Below are positions 18,208 to 26,585 of a DNA stretch of 64,000 nt, piece by piece. This DNA is from CAXPZW01 sp049594615 (GTDB lineage Bacteria > Bacteroidota > Bacteroidia > Flavobacteriales_D > Sanyastnellaceae): contig JBMYJR010000009.1 of NCBI GenBank assembly GCA_049594615.1, positions 1 to 64,000 of the forward strand, in the 5' to 3' direction. The translations under genes were made by a program, and so were the position numbers. Under the pieces are notes generated by a model. That model did not search any database. It was not told the origin of the DNA and was given only the letters and a program-made list of their open reading frames with translations. Position 1 is the stretch's first letter. Each line of letters begins with the position of its first letter.

Positions 18208-18215
18208 CAAAGGTA
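18208..18215 (-). promoter_or_regulatory. Candidate -7 box of the NlpC/P60 gene
   Basis: TACCTTTG on the minus strand, a full match to TAnnTTTG, 18 bases before the start codon. Confidence 0.5.
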
Positions 18216-18233
18216 CTAAACACCCCAGAACCC

Positions 18234-18572
18234 GTGCCCTACAAGGAAAAGGAGATCACCAAGCTGTACTATACCATCAGCGAAGTGGCGGCCCTATTTG
18301 AGGTCAACACCTCGCTCATTCGGTTCTGGGAAAAGGAGTTTGACATCATCAAACCCAAGAAGAACAAAAAAGGTAACCGGCTTTTTACCACGAAGGACAT
18401 CGAAAACCTGCATGTGATTTACCACCTGGTGAAAGAACGCGGATTTACCCTCGATGGTGCCAAGCGCAAACTCAAGGAGAATCCGGAGGACACCATCCAA
18501 AACGCCGAGATCGTCAAGCGCCTGCGTGACATCCGCGCCTTCCTCATCGACCTCAAAGCCGAACTCGATTGA
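18234..18572 (+). CDS. MerR family transcriptional regulator
   Basis: The open frame extends further upstream, but GTG at 18234 matches the usual family start ('PYKEKEITKLYYTISEVAALF') and gives 112 residues. Residues ~9-80 form a MerR winged-helix DNA-binding domain with 'SLIRFWEKEFDIIKPKKNKKGNRLFTTKDIENL'. The C-terminal tail is short and has no effector-binding domain or metal-binding cysteines. This form is very conserved in Bacteroidota, and its regulon is not known to me. The stop overlaps the frame of the next small gene. Confidence 0.85.
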   Translation: MPYKEKEITKLYYTISEVAALFEVNTSLIRFWEKEFDIIKPKKNKKGNRLFTTKDIENLHVIYHLVKERGFTLDGAKRKLKENPEDTIQNAEIVKRLRDIRAFLIDLKAELD

Positions 18573-18580
18573 CCCGGCAA

Positions 18581-18865
18581 ATGATTGCTTTTATGCTGCT
18601 GTGCAACACGGTTGTACTGGTCGTCTGCGTCTATTACCTGCTGAGCGATGATGTGATTGAGTTGGGCGGAGAAGAAGGAGTGGTGATCCGATTTCCGGGC
18701 GCCGCTACTGGCCGCATGCTGGGTACTTTGCCGTTTATTCTGAGCTTCTTTTACTTGACCCTCCAACTCTGGAAAGCGCGTCCCGACAAGGCACGACTCG
18801 ACACCCTGGATGCACCCGTACACCAAGACGAGTTCAGCCCGCCGGACGACGGCGAGGATCAGTAA
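18581..18865 (+). CDS. Small two-helix membrane protein
   Basis: ATG at 18581, just after the MerR stop, gives 94 residues; a TTG at 18569 is an alternative start. Two hydrophobic helices (about 2-22 and 44-62) enclose a short loop, and the tail is polar and acidic ('PPDDGEDQ'). I do not recognise a family. The tight coupling to the MerR gene suggests co-transcription. It converges with hldD, leaving a 7-base overlap. Confidence 0.55.
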   Translation: MIAFMLLCNTVVLVVCVYYLLSDDVIELGGEEGVVIRFPGAATGRMLGTLPFILSFFYLTLQLWKARPDKARLDTLDAPVHQDEFSPPDDGEDQ

Positions 18866-19824
18866 ATCGCGTTCTGCGAGAGGTAGTTGCGCACGTAGTC
18901 GTTCACCCCATCTTCCAGCGAAGTAAACGGCTTGTCGTAGCCGATGCTGCGCAGCTTGGACATGTCCGCCTCGGTGAAGTACTGGTACTTGTCGCGGATG
19001 TCTTCCGGTGTGTCGATGAACCCAATCTTGGGCTCCAAATCGAGTGCGCGAAAGGTGGAGGCGGCCAAATCGTAGAAGGTGCGCGCTTGGCCGCTGCCGA
19101 GGTTGTAGAGGCCGCTGTCTTTGCGGTGGTGCATGAGAAAGTAGCACACGTCCACGACATCCTTCACGTACACAAAATCACGCGACTGCTCCCCATCCTT
19201 GAATTCAGGCTTGTGCGATCGAAACAGGTTCATGGCTCCGGTCTTGCCGATTTGGTTGAAGGTGTGAAACACTACTGAGGCCATGCGCCCTTTGTGGTAT
19301 TCGTTGGGACCGTAAACGTTGAAGAACTTCAGACCTGCCCAGAAGTAGGGCTGACGCTCTTGCGAGAGTGCCCATTTGTCGAAATCGTTCTTGGAATCGC
19401 CGTAGGGGTTGAGCGGGGTGAGTTGGTCTACGATGTCGTGGGAATCCACGTAGCCGTGCTCGCCCAACCCGTAGGTAGCGGCCGACGAAGCATACACCAA
19501 CGGCAACCCAAACTCGATGCAGAGGTTCCAGATTTCTTTGGTGTAGTTGACGTTCAGCTTGTCGAAGATCTCGCGGTCGAACTCGGTGGTGTCGGTGCGG
19601 GCGCCCAGGTGGAAGATGAACTCCACTTGGTTCTCGTTTTCGCGCAGCCATTGGGGGAATTGCTCGCGATCCACCAAGGCGGTGTACTGCTTGTCTGCGT
19701 AGTTGCGCGTGCGGTCCTCGCGCGAAAAATCGTCGACCAGGATCAGGTTGAAAAAGCGCTCTTCGTTCAGTTTGGCCACCAGGGCACTGGAGATGAAGCC
19801 GGCGGCTCCGGTAATGACAATCAT
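18859..19824 (-). CDS. hldD: ADP-L-glycero-D-manno-heptose 6-epimerase
   Basis: HldD (RfaD) converts ADP-D,D-heptose to ADP-L,D-heptose for the lipopolysaccharide core. The start at 19824 places the Rossmann motif directly at the N-terminus (MIVITGAAGFISSALV); the longer frame upstream has no family similarity. The 321 residues show 'FHLGARTDTTE', 'YASSAATYG', the catalytic Tyr/Lys in 'NPYGDSKNDFDKW', and 'RDFVYVKDVVDV'. A TATCTTTG promoter box lies 40 bases upstream, divergent from the next gene. Confidence 0.93.
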   Translation of the reverse strand: MIVITGAAGFISSALVAKLNEERFFNLILVDDFSREDRTRNYADKQYTALVDREQFPQWLRENENQVEFIFHLGARTDTTEFDREIFDKLNVNYTKEIWNLCIEFGLPLVYASSAATYGLGEHGYVDSHDIVDQLTPLNPYGDSKNDFDKWALSQERQPYFWAGLKFFNVYGPNEYHKGRMASVVFHTFNQIGKTGAMNLFRSHKPEFKDGEQSRDFVYVKDVVDVCYFLMHHRKDSGLYNLGSGQARTFYDLAASTFRALDLEPKIGFIDTPEDIRDKYQYFTEADMSKLRSIGYDKPFTSLEDGVNDYVRNYLSQNAIY

Positions 19825-19864
19825 GCCAGACAAATTGAGTGTTGGGGTGTGAACCTCTGGTGCG

Positions 19865-19872
19865 CAAAGATA
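19865..19872 (-). promoter_or_regulatory. Candidate -7 box of hldD
   Basis: TATCTTTG on the minus strand, 40 bases before the hldD ATG. Confidence 0.45.
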
Positions 19873-19905
19873 GTTGTACTCGCAGCCTTCCACCCGGATA
19901 CCCCA

Positions 19906-19913
19906 TATTTTTG
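19906..19913 (+). promoter_or_regulatory. Candidate -7 box of the PTPS family gene
   Basis: TATTTTTG, full match to TAnnTTTG, 18 bases before the ATG at 19932. Confidence 0.45.
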
Positions 19914-19931
19914 ACACGGAAAAACGCCCCC

Positions 19932-20354
19932 ATGAAAACCGTTTACGTTACCCGCCGCGAACGCTTCAACGCCGCCCACAAGCTCTGGAACGACCACTGG
20001 AGCGAGGAAAAGAACTTTGAAATGTTTGGCAAATGTGCCAACCCCAACTGGCACGGCCACAACTACGAGTTGTTTGTGACGGTCAAAGGTGCACCCAATC
20101 CAGACACCGGATATTGCATGGACCTCAAAGTGTTGAGCGACATCCTCAAGGAATACGTGATCGAAAAACTCGACCACAAAAACCTCAACATGGACGTGGA
20201 CTTCATGAAGAACGTGCGCACCTCCACTGAGAACCTGATCATCGCGATCTGGGAAGAAATCGAGGGGCCCATCAACGCCACCGGCTGCACGCTTCATGGA
20301 CTCAAGCTCTACGAGACCGAGAACAACATGGCCGAGTATTTTGGCGGCGAATAG
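19932..20354 (+). CDS. queD: 6-pyruvoyltetrahydropterin / 6-carboxytetrahydropterin synthase family
   Basis: The 140-residue enzyme acts on dihydroneopterin triphosphate, the product of FolE encoded next door. Zinc-binding His residues are in 'ERFNAAHKL' and 'WHGHNYEL', with the catalytic Cys in 'FGKCANPN'. 'TSTENLIIAIWEEI' and 'LKLYETENN' complete the T-fold. It could be QueD, leading to queuosine, or a PTPS supplying tetrahydropterins; other queuosine genes are not in the window, so the symbol is provisional. Start ATG at 19932 was chosen over the longer frame because of motif position and the upstream -7 box. Confidence 0.85.
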   Translation: MKTVYVTRRERFNAAHKLWNDHWSEEKNFEMFGKCANPNWHGHNYELFVTVKGAPNPDTGYCMDLKVLSDILKEYVIEKLDHKNLNMDVDFMKNVRTSTENLIIAIWEEIEGPINATGCTLHGLKLYETENNMAEYFGGE

Positions 20355-20395
20355 GGAAACCCCGAACTTTCCCGGTCCATCAACCTCACGATCCC

Positions 20396-20998
20396 GTGCC
20401 TGGATATACCCGGACCGACCATTACGACGAAGAGCTCACCGGCGCCCTCAGCGAGCGCTACTTGGAGATCCTTCACAAACTCGGCGAAGACCCTGACCGC
20501 CAGGGCCTGCAAAAGACCCCCGAGCGCGTGGCCAAGGCCATGCAATTCCTCACACACGGTTACGACCTGGACCCTGCTGCCATCCTGAAATCGGCCATGT
20601 TTGCCGAGGACTACAGCCAAATGGTGGTGGTCAAAGACATCGAGCTCTACTCGCTGTGCGAGCACCACATGCTGCCATTTTTTGGAAAAGCGCACGTGGC
20701 CTACATCCCAAACGGACATATTGTCGGTCTTTCGAAGATTCCACGCGTTGTGGACGCATTTGCACGCCGTTTGCAGGTACAAGAGCGGCTGACGAATGAA
20801 ATCCGCGACTGCATTCAGGACACTTTGAATCCTGCGGGCGTGGCGGTTGTGGTGGAGGCCCAACACCTGTGCATGCAAATGCGCGGGGTGGCCAAGCAAA
20901 ACTCGGTCACCACCACCTCGGCATTCACCGGCCAATTCCTGAGCGATGAAAAAACGCGCAAGGAATTCATGCATTTGATCGCACAACACCTAAGTTAG
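20396..20998 (+). CDS. folE: GTP cyclohydrolase I
   Basis: FolE converts GTP to 7,8-dihydroneopterin triphosphate, the entry to folate, biopterin and queuosine pathways. The 200-residue protein starts at GTG 20396. Zinc ligands are in 'YSLCEHHMLPFFGKAHVAYIP' region (Cys-Glu-His-His) and 'AQHLCMQMRGV' (Cys), and 'GLSKIPRVVDAFARRLQVQERLT' is the conserved core. It directly follows the gene that consumes its product, so the pair likely forms one operon. Confidence 0.96.
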   Translation: MPGYTRTDHYDEELTGALSERYLEILHKLGEDPDRQGLQKTPERVAKAMQFLTHGYDLDPAAILKSAMFAEDYSQMVVVKDIELYSLCEHHMLPFFGKAHVAYIPNGHIVGLSKIPRVVDAFARRLQVQERLTNEIRDCIQDTLNPAGVAVVVEAQHLCMQMRGVAKQNSVTTTSAFTGQFLSDEKTRKEFMHLIAQHLS

Positions 20999-21020
20999 AA
21001 GCACACACATTACACTCACT

Positions 21021-21758
21021 ATGGAACAACAACCCTATCAACCCTTGGATCACGCCCAACCCATTGATTTGACGGCTGAATCGAGCCGCCTGTTCATGGC
21101 CCGTGTGTTCACCTGGATGACCGTAGGCTTGGTACTCACCGGCATCACTGCTGTGCTGTTTGGCACCACCGAGCTGGTCAACTACATGGTGGAGCTCCGC
21201 GTAGACGGTTCCATCGGCATGAAACCCCTGGCTTGGATTGTAATGCTGGCCCCCTTCGGCTTCATCCTGGCCATGAACTTTGGATTCAACAAATTCTCGG
21301 CCCGTGGCCTCATTGGACTCTTTATCGCGTTCAGCGCCGTGATGGGCATGAGCTTGTACTACATCTTCCTGTTGTACACCTCCACGAGCATCATCCAAGT
21401 GTTCTTCATCACCGCGGGCACCTTCGCGACCATGGCCTTCCTGGGCTACACCACCAAAACTGACCTCACCAAGCTCGGCTCCATGCTGTACATGGCCTTG
21501 ATTGGCCTGGTGATCGCCATCGTGGTGAACATGTTCATGGGCTCAGACTCCCTGTCCTACATCATATCGTGCGTGGGCGTACTGATCTTCACCGGCCTTA
21601 CCGCGTATGACACGCAGAAGCTCAAGCGCATCGGCGCAGGTGTAGAGTTCGGCTCAGCCACTGCAAGTAAGCTGGCGATCCTGGGGGCCACCTCGCTTTA
21701 CCTTGATTTCATCAACTTGTTTTTGTTCTTACTGCGCATGCTTGGCAGTCGCGATTAA
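21021..21758 (+). CDS. Bax inhibitor-1/YccA family membrane protein
   Basis: The 245-residue protein has a short polar N-terminus and seven hydrophobic segments typical of the BI-1 (TMBIM) family, related to E. coli YbhL/YccA. 'SLYYIFLLYTSTSIIQVFFITAGTFATMAFLGYTTKTDLT' region and 'FTGLTAYDTQKLKRI' are characteristic. Family members act as pH-sensitive calcium leak channels or modulate FtsH in other bacteria; here only the family can be stated. A strong terminator follows. Confidence 0.92.
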   Translation: MEQQPYQPLDHAQPIDLTAESSRLFMARVFTWMTVGLVLTGITAVLFGTTELVNYMVELRVDGSIGMKPLAWIVMLAPFGFILAMNFGFNKFSARGLIGLFIAFSAVMGMSLYYIFLLYTSTSIIQVFFITAGTFATMAFLGYTTKTDLTKLGSMLYMALIGLVIAIVVNMFMGSDSLSYIISCVGVLIFTGLTAYDTQKLKRIGAGVEFGSATASKLAILGATSLYLDFINLFLFLLRMLGSRD

Positions 21759-21775
21759 GGACATTCTCTCATTCG

Positions 21776-21802
21776 AAAAAGGCGCCCAAAGGCGCCTTTT
21801 TT
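21776..21802 (+). terminator. Terminator after the BI-1 gene
   Basis: AAAAAGGCGCC, a CAAA loop, GGCGCCTTTTTT: perfect hairpin followed by T-run. Confidence 0.9.
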
Positions 21803-21850
21803 ATGGAGGAATGTCTGGTTTGAAAAGAGGCGATGGGCTTTGAGTATTTG

Positions 21851-21881
21851 GTGGAAGTGCAAGAGGTTAGTGCACTTCCAC
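21851..21881. repeat. Intergenic inverted repeat GTGGAAGTGCA/TGCACTTCCAC
   Basis: GTGGAAGTGCA (21851-21861) is exactly mirrored by TGCACTTCCAC (21871-21881) around a 9-base spacer. It lies between two terminators of convergent genes and has no T-run of its own. It shares words with elements at 5161-5215 and 28067-28092. Confidence 0.7.
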
Positions 21882-21919
21882 ATAATCCTAAGTAGCCACC
21901 AAAGCGAACGTTCTTGCAC

Positions 21920-21947
21920 AAAAAAAGGCCGCTAACAAGCGGCCTTT
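21920..21947 (-). terminator. Terminator of the deiminase-like gene
   Basis: Minus strand AAAGGCCGCT, TGTT loop, AGCGGCCTTT, then further Ts. Confidence 0.88.
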
Positions 21948-21973
21948 CGCATTTCATCAAACGTTGCAGGCGA

Positions 21974-23770
21974 CTACTCCACCACCAGTTTTTGCACCAA
22001 TCGCGACTTGTCTGTAGACAGCACCACATTGTAGGTGCCTGACTCCAGCAGCGAGGCGTCGAAGAAGAACTTCTTGGCGCCGAGCAGGAAGCGGCCGGTG
22101 TAAACGTTCATCACCTCCCGACCGAGTTGGTCGATGATGGTGATGGAGCCGGTTTGTTCTTGCACAAAGTTCAGAGGTACCACAGTAATGGCAGTGGCGG
22201 GGTTGGGGTAGATGGCCTCAAATACAGCCACCTGCTGCTCGTACACGCCCACGCTCTCATCCAATACGCGGAAGAAATGGTAGCCCTCTGGAGCCACCAT
22301 TGGGCGGGTTTGCACCTTGCCGTCGTTGGCCTCACCGCGGATGTAGTAGTACACCTTGGTGCCCGCGGCTTGGGCGGGAATGTAGGCCTCCCACATGTCG
22401 TTGTCGGCAGCGGTCATGGTGAGCTCTTGGTACGGATCGTCGATGCCGGTTTTCCAGTAGAGCATCACGTTGTCAATGCCCTCGCGATGCTTCACATACG
22501 CGTCCACGAAGTAATCGTTGGTGGTATCGTAGGTGTCCTCGAGGATGTTGTGTGAGATGAGCAGGGGATCTTCCACGCCCACCGAGTGGGTGATGCAGTG
22601 GATGGCACCCGAGGCGAAGATGATGGGCTCGGGATCGTCGTCGCAGTCGATCGAGACCACATTATATCCTGGTAGGTTTTCTTCGTAGATGCGGACCGCA
22701 GTGGTGTCAAACTCGGTACGGTAGGTAGGCAGGATGACCGTGTTGTTCACAAACACCGAGTTGGTATAGGTACGGTACGCCGCACTGTTCCAGCCGCCTG
22801 AGGGGAAGTTACCCGCTTCAGAAGGACACATGGGGACCCACACGATTTCATACGGCTCGCCCCACTTGTTGGTAAAGTTGTTGAGCACGTACTCCATGTT
22901 GGCCTGGATTTGTGGACCGTCCGACTCATCGCCAAAGTCGCCCACGAGCAAGGTCTCCTCGTTGAGCAGCTTCATGTGCATATCGATGTGGTGGATATTG
23001 TCAAACGGCAGGTTGTCCATTTTGATGTAGGTGTCTACACCCAACCAGTCCTGCACGATCTGGTCGATTTCTTCTTCGGTTTTAACCGTCACGCCGTACT
23101 CGTTGCCCGAGTCGTTTTCCTCCAGGATCAATTCCGAGGCGAAGGCAGTGCCAAAGCCATCGGTCATCCAGTTGCCGCCGGTGTTCACCAAGTCGGTGGG
23201 GGCTTCTGTGATGCAGTAGAGGTCCAGGCCCAAGTGATCGGCGATGACTTGCGGAGAGGCGTCGTCGTTGGGACGGGAGGGGCGGTTGTAGATCCAGTCC
23301 ACCATGATCAGGTCGTCTACCTCGGAGCCGTAAACGGGGTTGCCCGCGTAATCGCGCATCCACACGCTGTCTACCTCGTCCACCTCGATGAGGGTGATGT
23401 TGTCCAGGTTGTCAATGATGCTGCCGGGGCCCGAGGCGCCAAGCAGATAGGTTTCGGTGTTGGAGGCGTTTTCGGTGAGGATGATGACCTCACATTCGGG
23501 TTGGGCGGCGGCTACAATTTGCTTGAGGATGCTTGGGTAGCTGATCCAGGCGATGCTGAGGGCTTGGATCTCCTCCCACTCGGCCATGTTGCGCAGGGCG
23601 TCGTACTCAGGCGGAGTTTCAATGCCGCGGGTGGGTACGCCAGTGATTTGTCCCGATTCGCGTTGTGCGGTTTCGGCTTGGGTTTCCCAAGCGGGCAGGG
23701 TGGTTTCAACCTGGGCTTGAGAGGCCACTGTAAGCGCAGCGGCACAAAGAGAAAACATCAATCTTTTCAT
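21974..23770 (-). CDS. Secreted PPAD/agmatine-deiminase-like protein with T9SS C-terminus
   Basis: Start ATG at 23770 gives 598 residues with a signal peptide (MKRLMFSLCAAALTVASQAQ). Residues ~55-410 fit the PAD_porph/agmatine deiminase fold: catalytic Asp140 in 'VWMRDYAGNP', His261 and Asp263 in 'NIHHIDMHMKLL', and Cys392 in 'ASGAIHCITHSVG'. These enzymes turn guanidino groups into ureido groups; Porphyromonas PPAD citrullinates C-terminal arginines. Residues ~425-505 look like an Ig-like domain and ~515-598 a T9SS sorting domain ('AIYPNPATAITVV' to 'LVQKLVVE'). Cytoplasmic agmatine deiminases lack these additions, so an extracellular role is inferred; the substrate (protein arginine or agmatine) is not determined. 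Confidence 0.85.
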   Translation of the reverse strand: MKRLMFSLCAAALTVASQAQVETTLPAWETQAETAQRESGQITGVPTRGIETPPEYDALRNMAEWEEIQALSIAWISYPSILKQIVAAAQPECEVIILTENASNTETYLLGASGPGSIIDNLDNITLIEVDEVDSVWMRDYAGNPVYGSEVDDLIMVDWIYNRPSRPNDDASPQVIADHLGLDLYCITEAPTDLVNTGGNWMTDGFGTAFASELILEENDSGNEYGVTVKTEEEIDQIVQDWLGVDTYIKMDNLPFDNIHHIDMHMKLLNEETLLVGDFGDESDGPQIQANMEYVLNNFTNKWGEPYEIVWVPMCPSEAGNFPSGGWNSAAYRTYTNSVFVNNTVILPTYRTEFDTTAVRIYEENLPGYNVVSIDCDDDPEPIIFASGAIHCITHSVGVEDPLLISHNILEDTYDTTNDYFVDAYVKHREGIDNVMLYWKTGIDDPYQELTMTAADNDMWEAYIPAQAAGTKVYYYIRGEANDGKVQTRPMVAPEGYHFFRVLDESVGVYEQQVAVFEAIYPNPATAITVVPLNFVQEQTGSITIIDQLGREVMNVYTGRFLLGAKKFFFDASLLESGTYNVVLSTDKSRLVQKLVVE

Positions 23771-23842
23771 CCGTTCAGTGATGGGAATCGCAAGATACAA
23801 CCGCTCGTCCGAACCGAACCCACAAATAAGGTTACGATTCCA

Positions 23843-24493
23843 TCACGGCCGCACCCATTTGGCGTGCAACTCCGAGAGGACCTGTGGCGGAATGTCGTGG
23901 TCCCCGTCGAAGCGGTGGAAGGTGCAGGTGAGGTTGTGCGCATCGAACCACGATTCGGCTTTGAGGATGTGGTCCTCGGTGATGAATTGATCCCGAGTAC
24001 CGATCACCACTTGCATGTCCATGGCATTCAAGCGCTCACGACCGGTTTCGAGATTGACATCGTTGGGGAAAGCGCCGGCCCACACAATGAATTGGTGGAT
24101 ATCCGCTTGGGTTTGGCTCAACCAACGTGCGGCGGTTGCGGCACCCTGCGAGAACCCGACCACCCGCCATTGTGCCTCGCCCACTTGCGCTGCTATGTGG
24201 CTGTGGAGGTCGTTCAGGAACCCAACATAATCGGCAATGTCAGACAGGCGGTCTTCTTTGGTCATCCAGCTGGCCCCTACCCGGCCGCTGTAGCCTTCGC
24301 GGTAATAGCGGTGCAAGCCTTCTGGGGCCACCACGAGTACCTCATCGGCGAACAAGGGATGGAACTTCCGCAAAAAAAACTCGGCGAGTTGGCCGTAGCC
24401 GTGAACCACCACCCACACCTGTTTGATGTGCGCCCCCGGTGCCTGTGAGGTGAAATAGCGCGCGGTTTTGGTGATTGGCAAGTGGTGCTGCAT
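23843..24493 (-). CDS. Alpha/beta-hydrolase (phospholipase/carboxylesterase family)
   Basis: The 216-residue protein starts at ATG 24493, overlapping the stop of the upstream lipoprotein gene by ATGA. It shows 'VVVHGYGQLAEFFLRKF' (oxyanion loop), the nucleophile Ser in 'VVGFSQGAATAARWL', a likely acid Asp in 'VIGTRDQFI' and His in 'RFDGDHDIPP'. This is the serine esterase type related to carboxylesterase 2. No signal peptide is visible, so it is probably cytosolic. It is the last gene of a three-gene operon with a lipoprotein and an MltF-like transglycosylase. Confidence 0.85.
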   Translation of the reverse strand: MQHHLPITKTARYFTSQAPGAHIKQVWVVVHGYGQLAEFFLRKFHPLFADEVLVVAPEGLHRYYREGYSGRVGASWMTKEDRLSDIADYVGFLNDLHSHIAAQVGEAQWRVVGFSQGAATAARWLSQTQADIHQFIVWAGAFPNDVNLETGRERLNAMDMQVVIGTRDQFITEDHILKAESWFDAHNLTCTFHRFDGDHDIPPQVLSELHAKWVRP

Positions 24494-25149
24494 CAGTACG
24501 CCAGCAAGATTTGCACGTCTTGCTGCGGCTCGGTGTACACCGAATCCAAGATGACATATGTGCCGCTGATGCGTTCTACCGTGGCGAAGTAGCGCAGCCA
24601 TTTGCCCGCGTGTTCAATGCACGTGCGGGTGGAATCCACGGCGTATCCAGTGAGTACCACCTCCTCGTTGTTGCAACACACACAGGGCGAGGTGGCATTC
24701 AAAAAGCGGAAGGCGATTTCGTCTTCGACGGTTTCGGGGTTGCTGTTGACCAGAACGGTGACCACGGTGGTGGCCTCGGGGATGCTGAGGTTGACACAGC
24801 GGGTGGTGCCAGGCACCACCGATTCAGGGTTGATGAACACCGAACCGTCTACCAAACCGCTCCCGCCATAGCGGACCTCGTACTCGGAGGCGTTGCGGCG
24901 TTCGAAGGTCATGCGGTATGCCCCACTGGCATCGGTGGTGGTCGAAGCCGCCAACTCTGCCGTGTTGCTCAGCGAACCGCCCTCGAGCACCTTTTCCCAC
25001 AGTTGGATTTGCACACCCGACAGTGCGGAGCCGTCCGCAGTGCTGGTGGCCGTGCCAATGATCTCAAGTTCAAACACCGGGTCCTTGCGGCAGCCGACGA
25101 TCAGTATGGCTGCCGCAAGCACGGCACAGAACAAGCCTGTTGTCTTCAT
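24493..25149 (-). CDS. Lipoprotein of unknown function
   Basis: The 218-residue product has a signal peptide ending in a lipobox (AILIVGC, Cys20). After it, 'DPVFELEIIGTATSTADGSALSGVQIQLWEK' resembles a carboxypeptidase-regulatory/Cna-B-like beta-sandwich repeat (about 25-100). Further on there is a Cys-rich stretch 'CVCCNNEE'. I do not recognise a specific family. Overlaps of 4 bases with both neighbours tie it to the MltF-like gene upstream and the esterase downstream. Confidence 0.7.
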   Translation of the reverse strand: MKTTGLFCAVLAAAILIVGCRKDPVFELEIIGTATSTADGSALSGVQIQLWEKVLEGGSLSNTAELAASTTTDASGAYRMTFERRNASEYEVRYGGSGLVDGSVFINPESVVPGTTRCVNLSIPEATTVVTVLVNSNPETVEDEIAFRFLNATSPCVCCNNEEVVLTGYAVDSTRTCIEHAGKWLRYFATVERISGTYVILDSVYTEPQQDVQILLAY

Positions 25150-26552
25150 GATTTATCCAATATGCTGGCATAATGCCGGTAGTGACCAGCAATGTTACGA
25201 ACATATCGGGTGGCAGATGTCCCGCGACAATAACCGTGCTCTACGCATTCACGGCGGTAGAACTCCGATTCACTCTTGCGGGCGAGCATGGTTTCCACTT
25301 GGTCGAACCAGATGTTGGGGTCCAGCCCTTCCATTTCGGCCAGGCATTGGGCGTCCAACACGTGACCGGGGCCCACGTTGTACGAGGCCAAAATGAAGTA
25401 GGTGCGCTGCTCAGGGTCGGCAATGCGTTTTTCCCAAAAGCGGTCGAGGTACTTGAGGTAGCTCACCCCGGCGTGGATGTTCCCCGCGGCCGAGGCGGTG
25501 CTGTCCACACCAAAACGGACGGCGGTACCGGGCATCAGCTGCATGAGTCCGGAGGCCCCGGCCCACGACCGGGCTTGCGGATTGAAGCGGGACTCGTGGT
25601 AGATCAACGCTGCAAGCAAGCGCCAGTCCCAGCCCAGGCGCTCGGCCTCTTGCTGGATGGTCTCGTCGTACGGCGAAATACGTCCACCGGCCAACGAAGA
25701 ATAATCGCTCATGGCGCGGTCGTGCTGTTGCTTGGGAGAGTCAAAATATTTGCGGGCGAGGTAGTTGCGTTTACGCTGCACGCGCGCGCCGGCCAGCCAT
25801 GCGTTGAGCGTGTCCTTCAAGGCGGTGGCGGTGGTGCGCATGGCATACCCTACGGGCTCAAGCGGTCCGAGTGGCACCTCGATGTTGAGACCGCTGTGGT
25901 AGGTGCGGTTGACCCGTGCCATGTTGTCGTCGGCCACGGTCAACGGCACCAAGCCGTCAGCCACTGCTGCAATGAGGGTTTCGCTGTCCAGCAGGGTGTC
26001 TGCGGGTTCAATGATGACCCCCAGCGCGCTGTCGCGGTTGAGCACTTCCAAACGGCCGTAAAAGCTGGAGTGTGGATGCACCACTACGGTTTTGCCCGCC
26101 AGTTGATCCCAGGATTGGAGGCGCGTGCCATTTGGAGCCTCCTCGGGAATGTGCTGCACCACCACCATGCGGGTGTGGTCAACGGGATCCGAAAAGAGCA
26201 TATGCTTTTGGCGCGCTCCGGTGATGGTGAGGTTGCAGGCAATCACATCGCCCTCGCCGGCATCGAGCGCCTCAAACATCTCCGAAGGGCTGTGTTTGAT
26301 GATGACCTCGAGCTCCACGCCCAACTGTCCGGCGAACGCCTTGAGCAGGTCGTAATCAAAGCCCATGGGCTGGCCCCGGTACAAGAAATAACTGGTAGAG
26401 GTGTTCTCGGTAATCACGCGCAAAGTGCCCCGATCCAGGATGGAGTCCAGATCAAACTGAACCACCTTCTCGGGTTCCTCCACTGGACGCGGAGGCGGGC
26501 TGCTGCAGGCTGTCCAGCCGCAGAGTATGAGTATCCACCAAGCATAGCGCAT
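25146..26552 (-). CDS. MltF-like membrane-bound lytic transglycosylase
   Basis: ATG at 26552 gives 468 residues beginning with a lipoprotein signal (ILCGWTAC). Residues ~35-265 are a periplasmic solute-binding-protein domain ('RGTLRVITENTSTSYFLYRGQPMGFDYDLLKAFA' region) and ~300-440 an SLT goose-lysozyme-like domain with catalytic Glu in 'ALIYHESRFNPQARSW' and 'GASGLMQLMPGTA'. MltF cleaves glycan strands with 1,6-anhydro ends, and its sensor domain binds muropeptides in Pseudomonas. An upstream TTG at 26582 is an alternative start. Confidence 0.9.
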   Translation of the reverse strand: MRYAWWILILCGWTACSSPPPRPVEEPEKVVQFDLDSILDRGTLRVITENTSTSYFLYRGQPMGFDYDLLKAFAGQLGVELEVIIKHSPSEMFEALDAGEGDVIACNLTITGARQKHMLFSDPVDHTRMVVVQHIPEEAPNGTRLQSWDQLAGKTVVVHPHSSFYGRLEVLNRDSALGVIIEPADTLLDSETLIAAVADGLVPLTVADDNMARVNRTYHSGLNIEVPLGPLEPVGYAMRTTATALKDTLNAWLAGARVQRKRNYLARKYFDSPKQQHDRAMSDYSSLAGGRISPYDETIQQEAERLGWDWRLLAALIYHESRFNPQARSWAGASGLMQLMPGTAVRFGVDSTASAAGNIHAGVSYLKYLDRFWEKRIADPEQRTYFILASYNVGPGHVLDAQCLAEMEGLDPNIWFDQVETMLARKSESEFYRRECVEHGYCRGTSATRYVRNIAGHYRHYASILDKS

Positions 26553-26585
26553 GCACAATAAGATACGCAAGACTGGGGTCAAATG

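Noticed and set aside
22910..24448. 512-codon plus-strand frame opposite the deiminase-like and esterase genes
   Set aside because: It spans two real minus-strand genes and has no family motifs.
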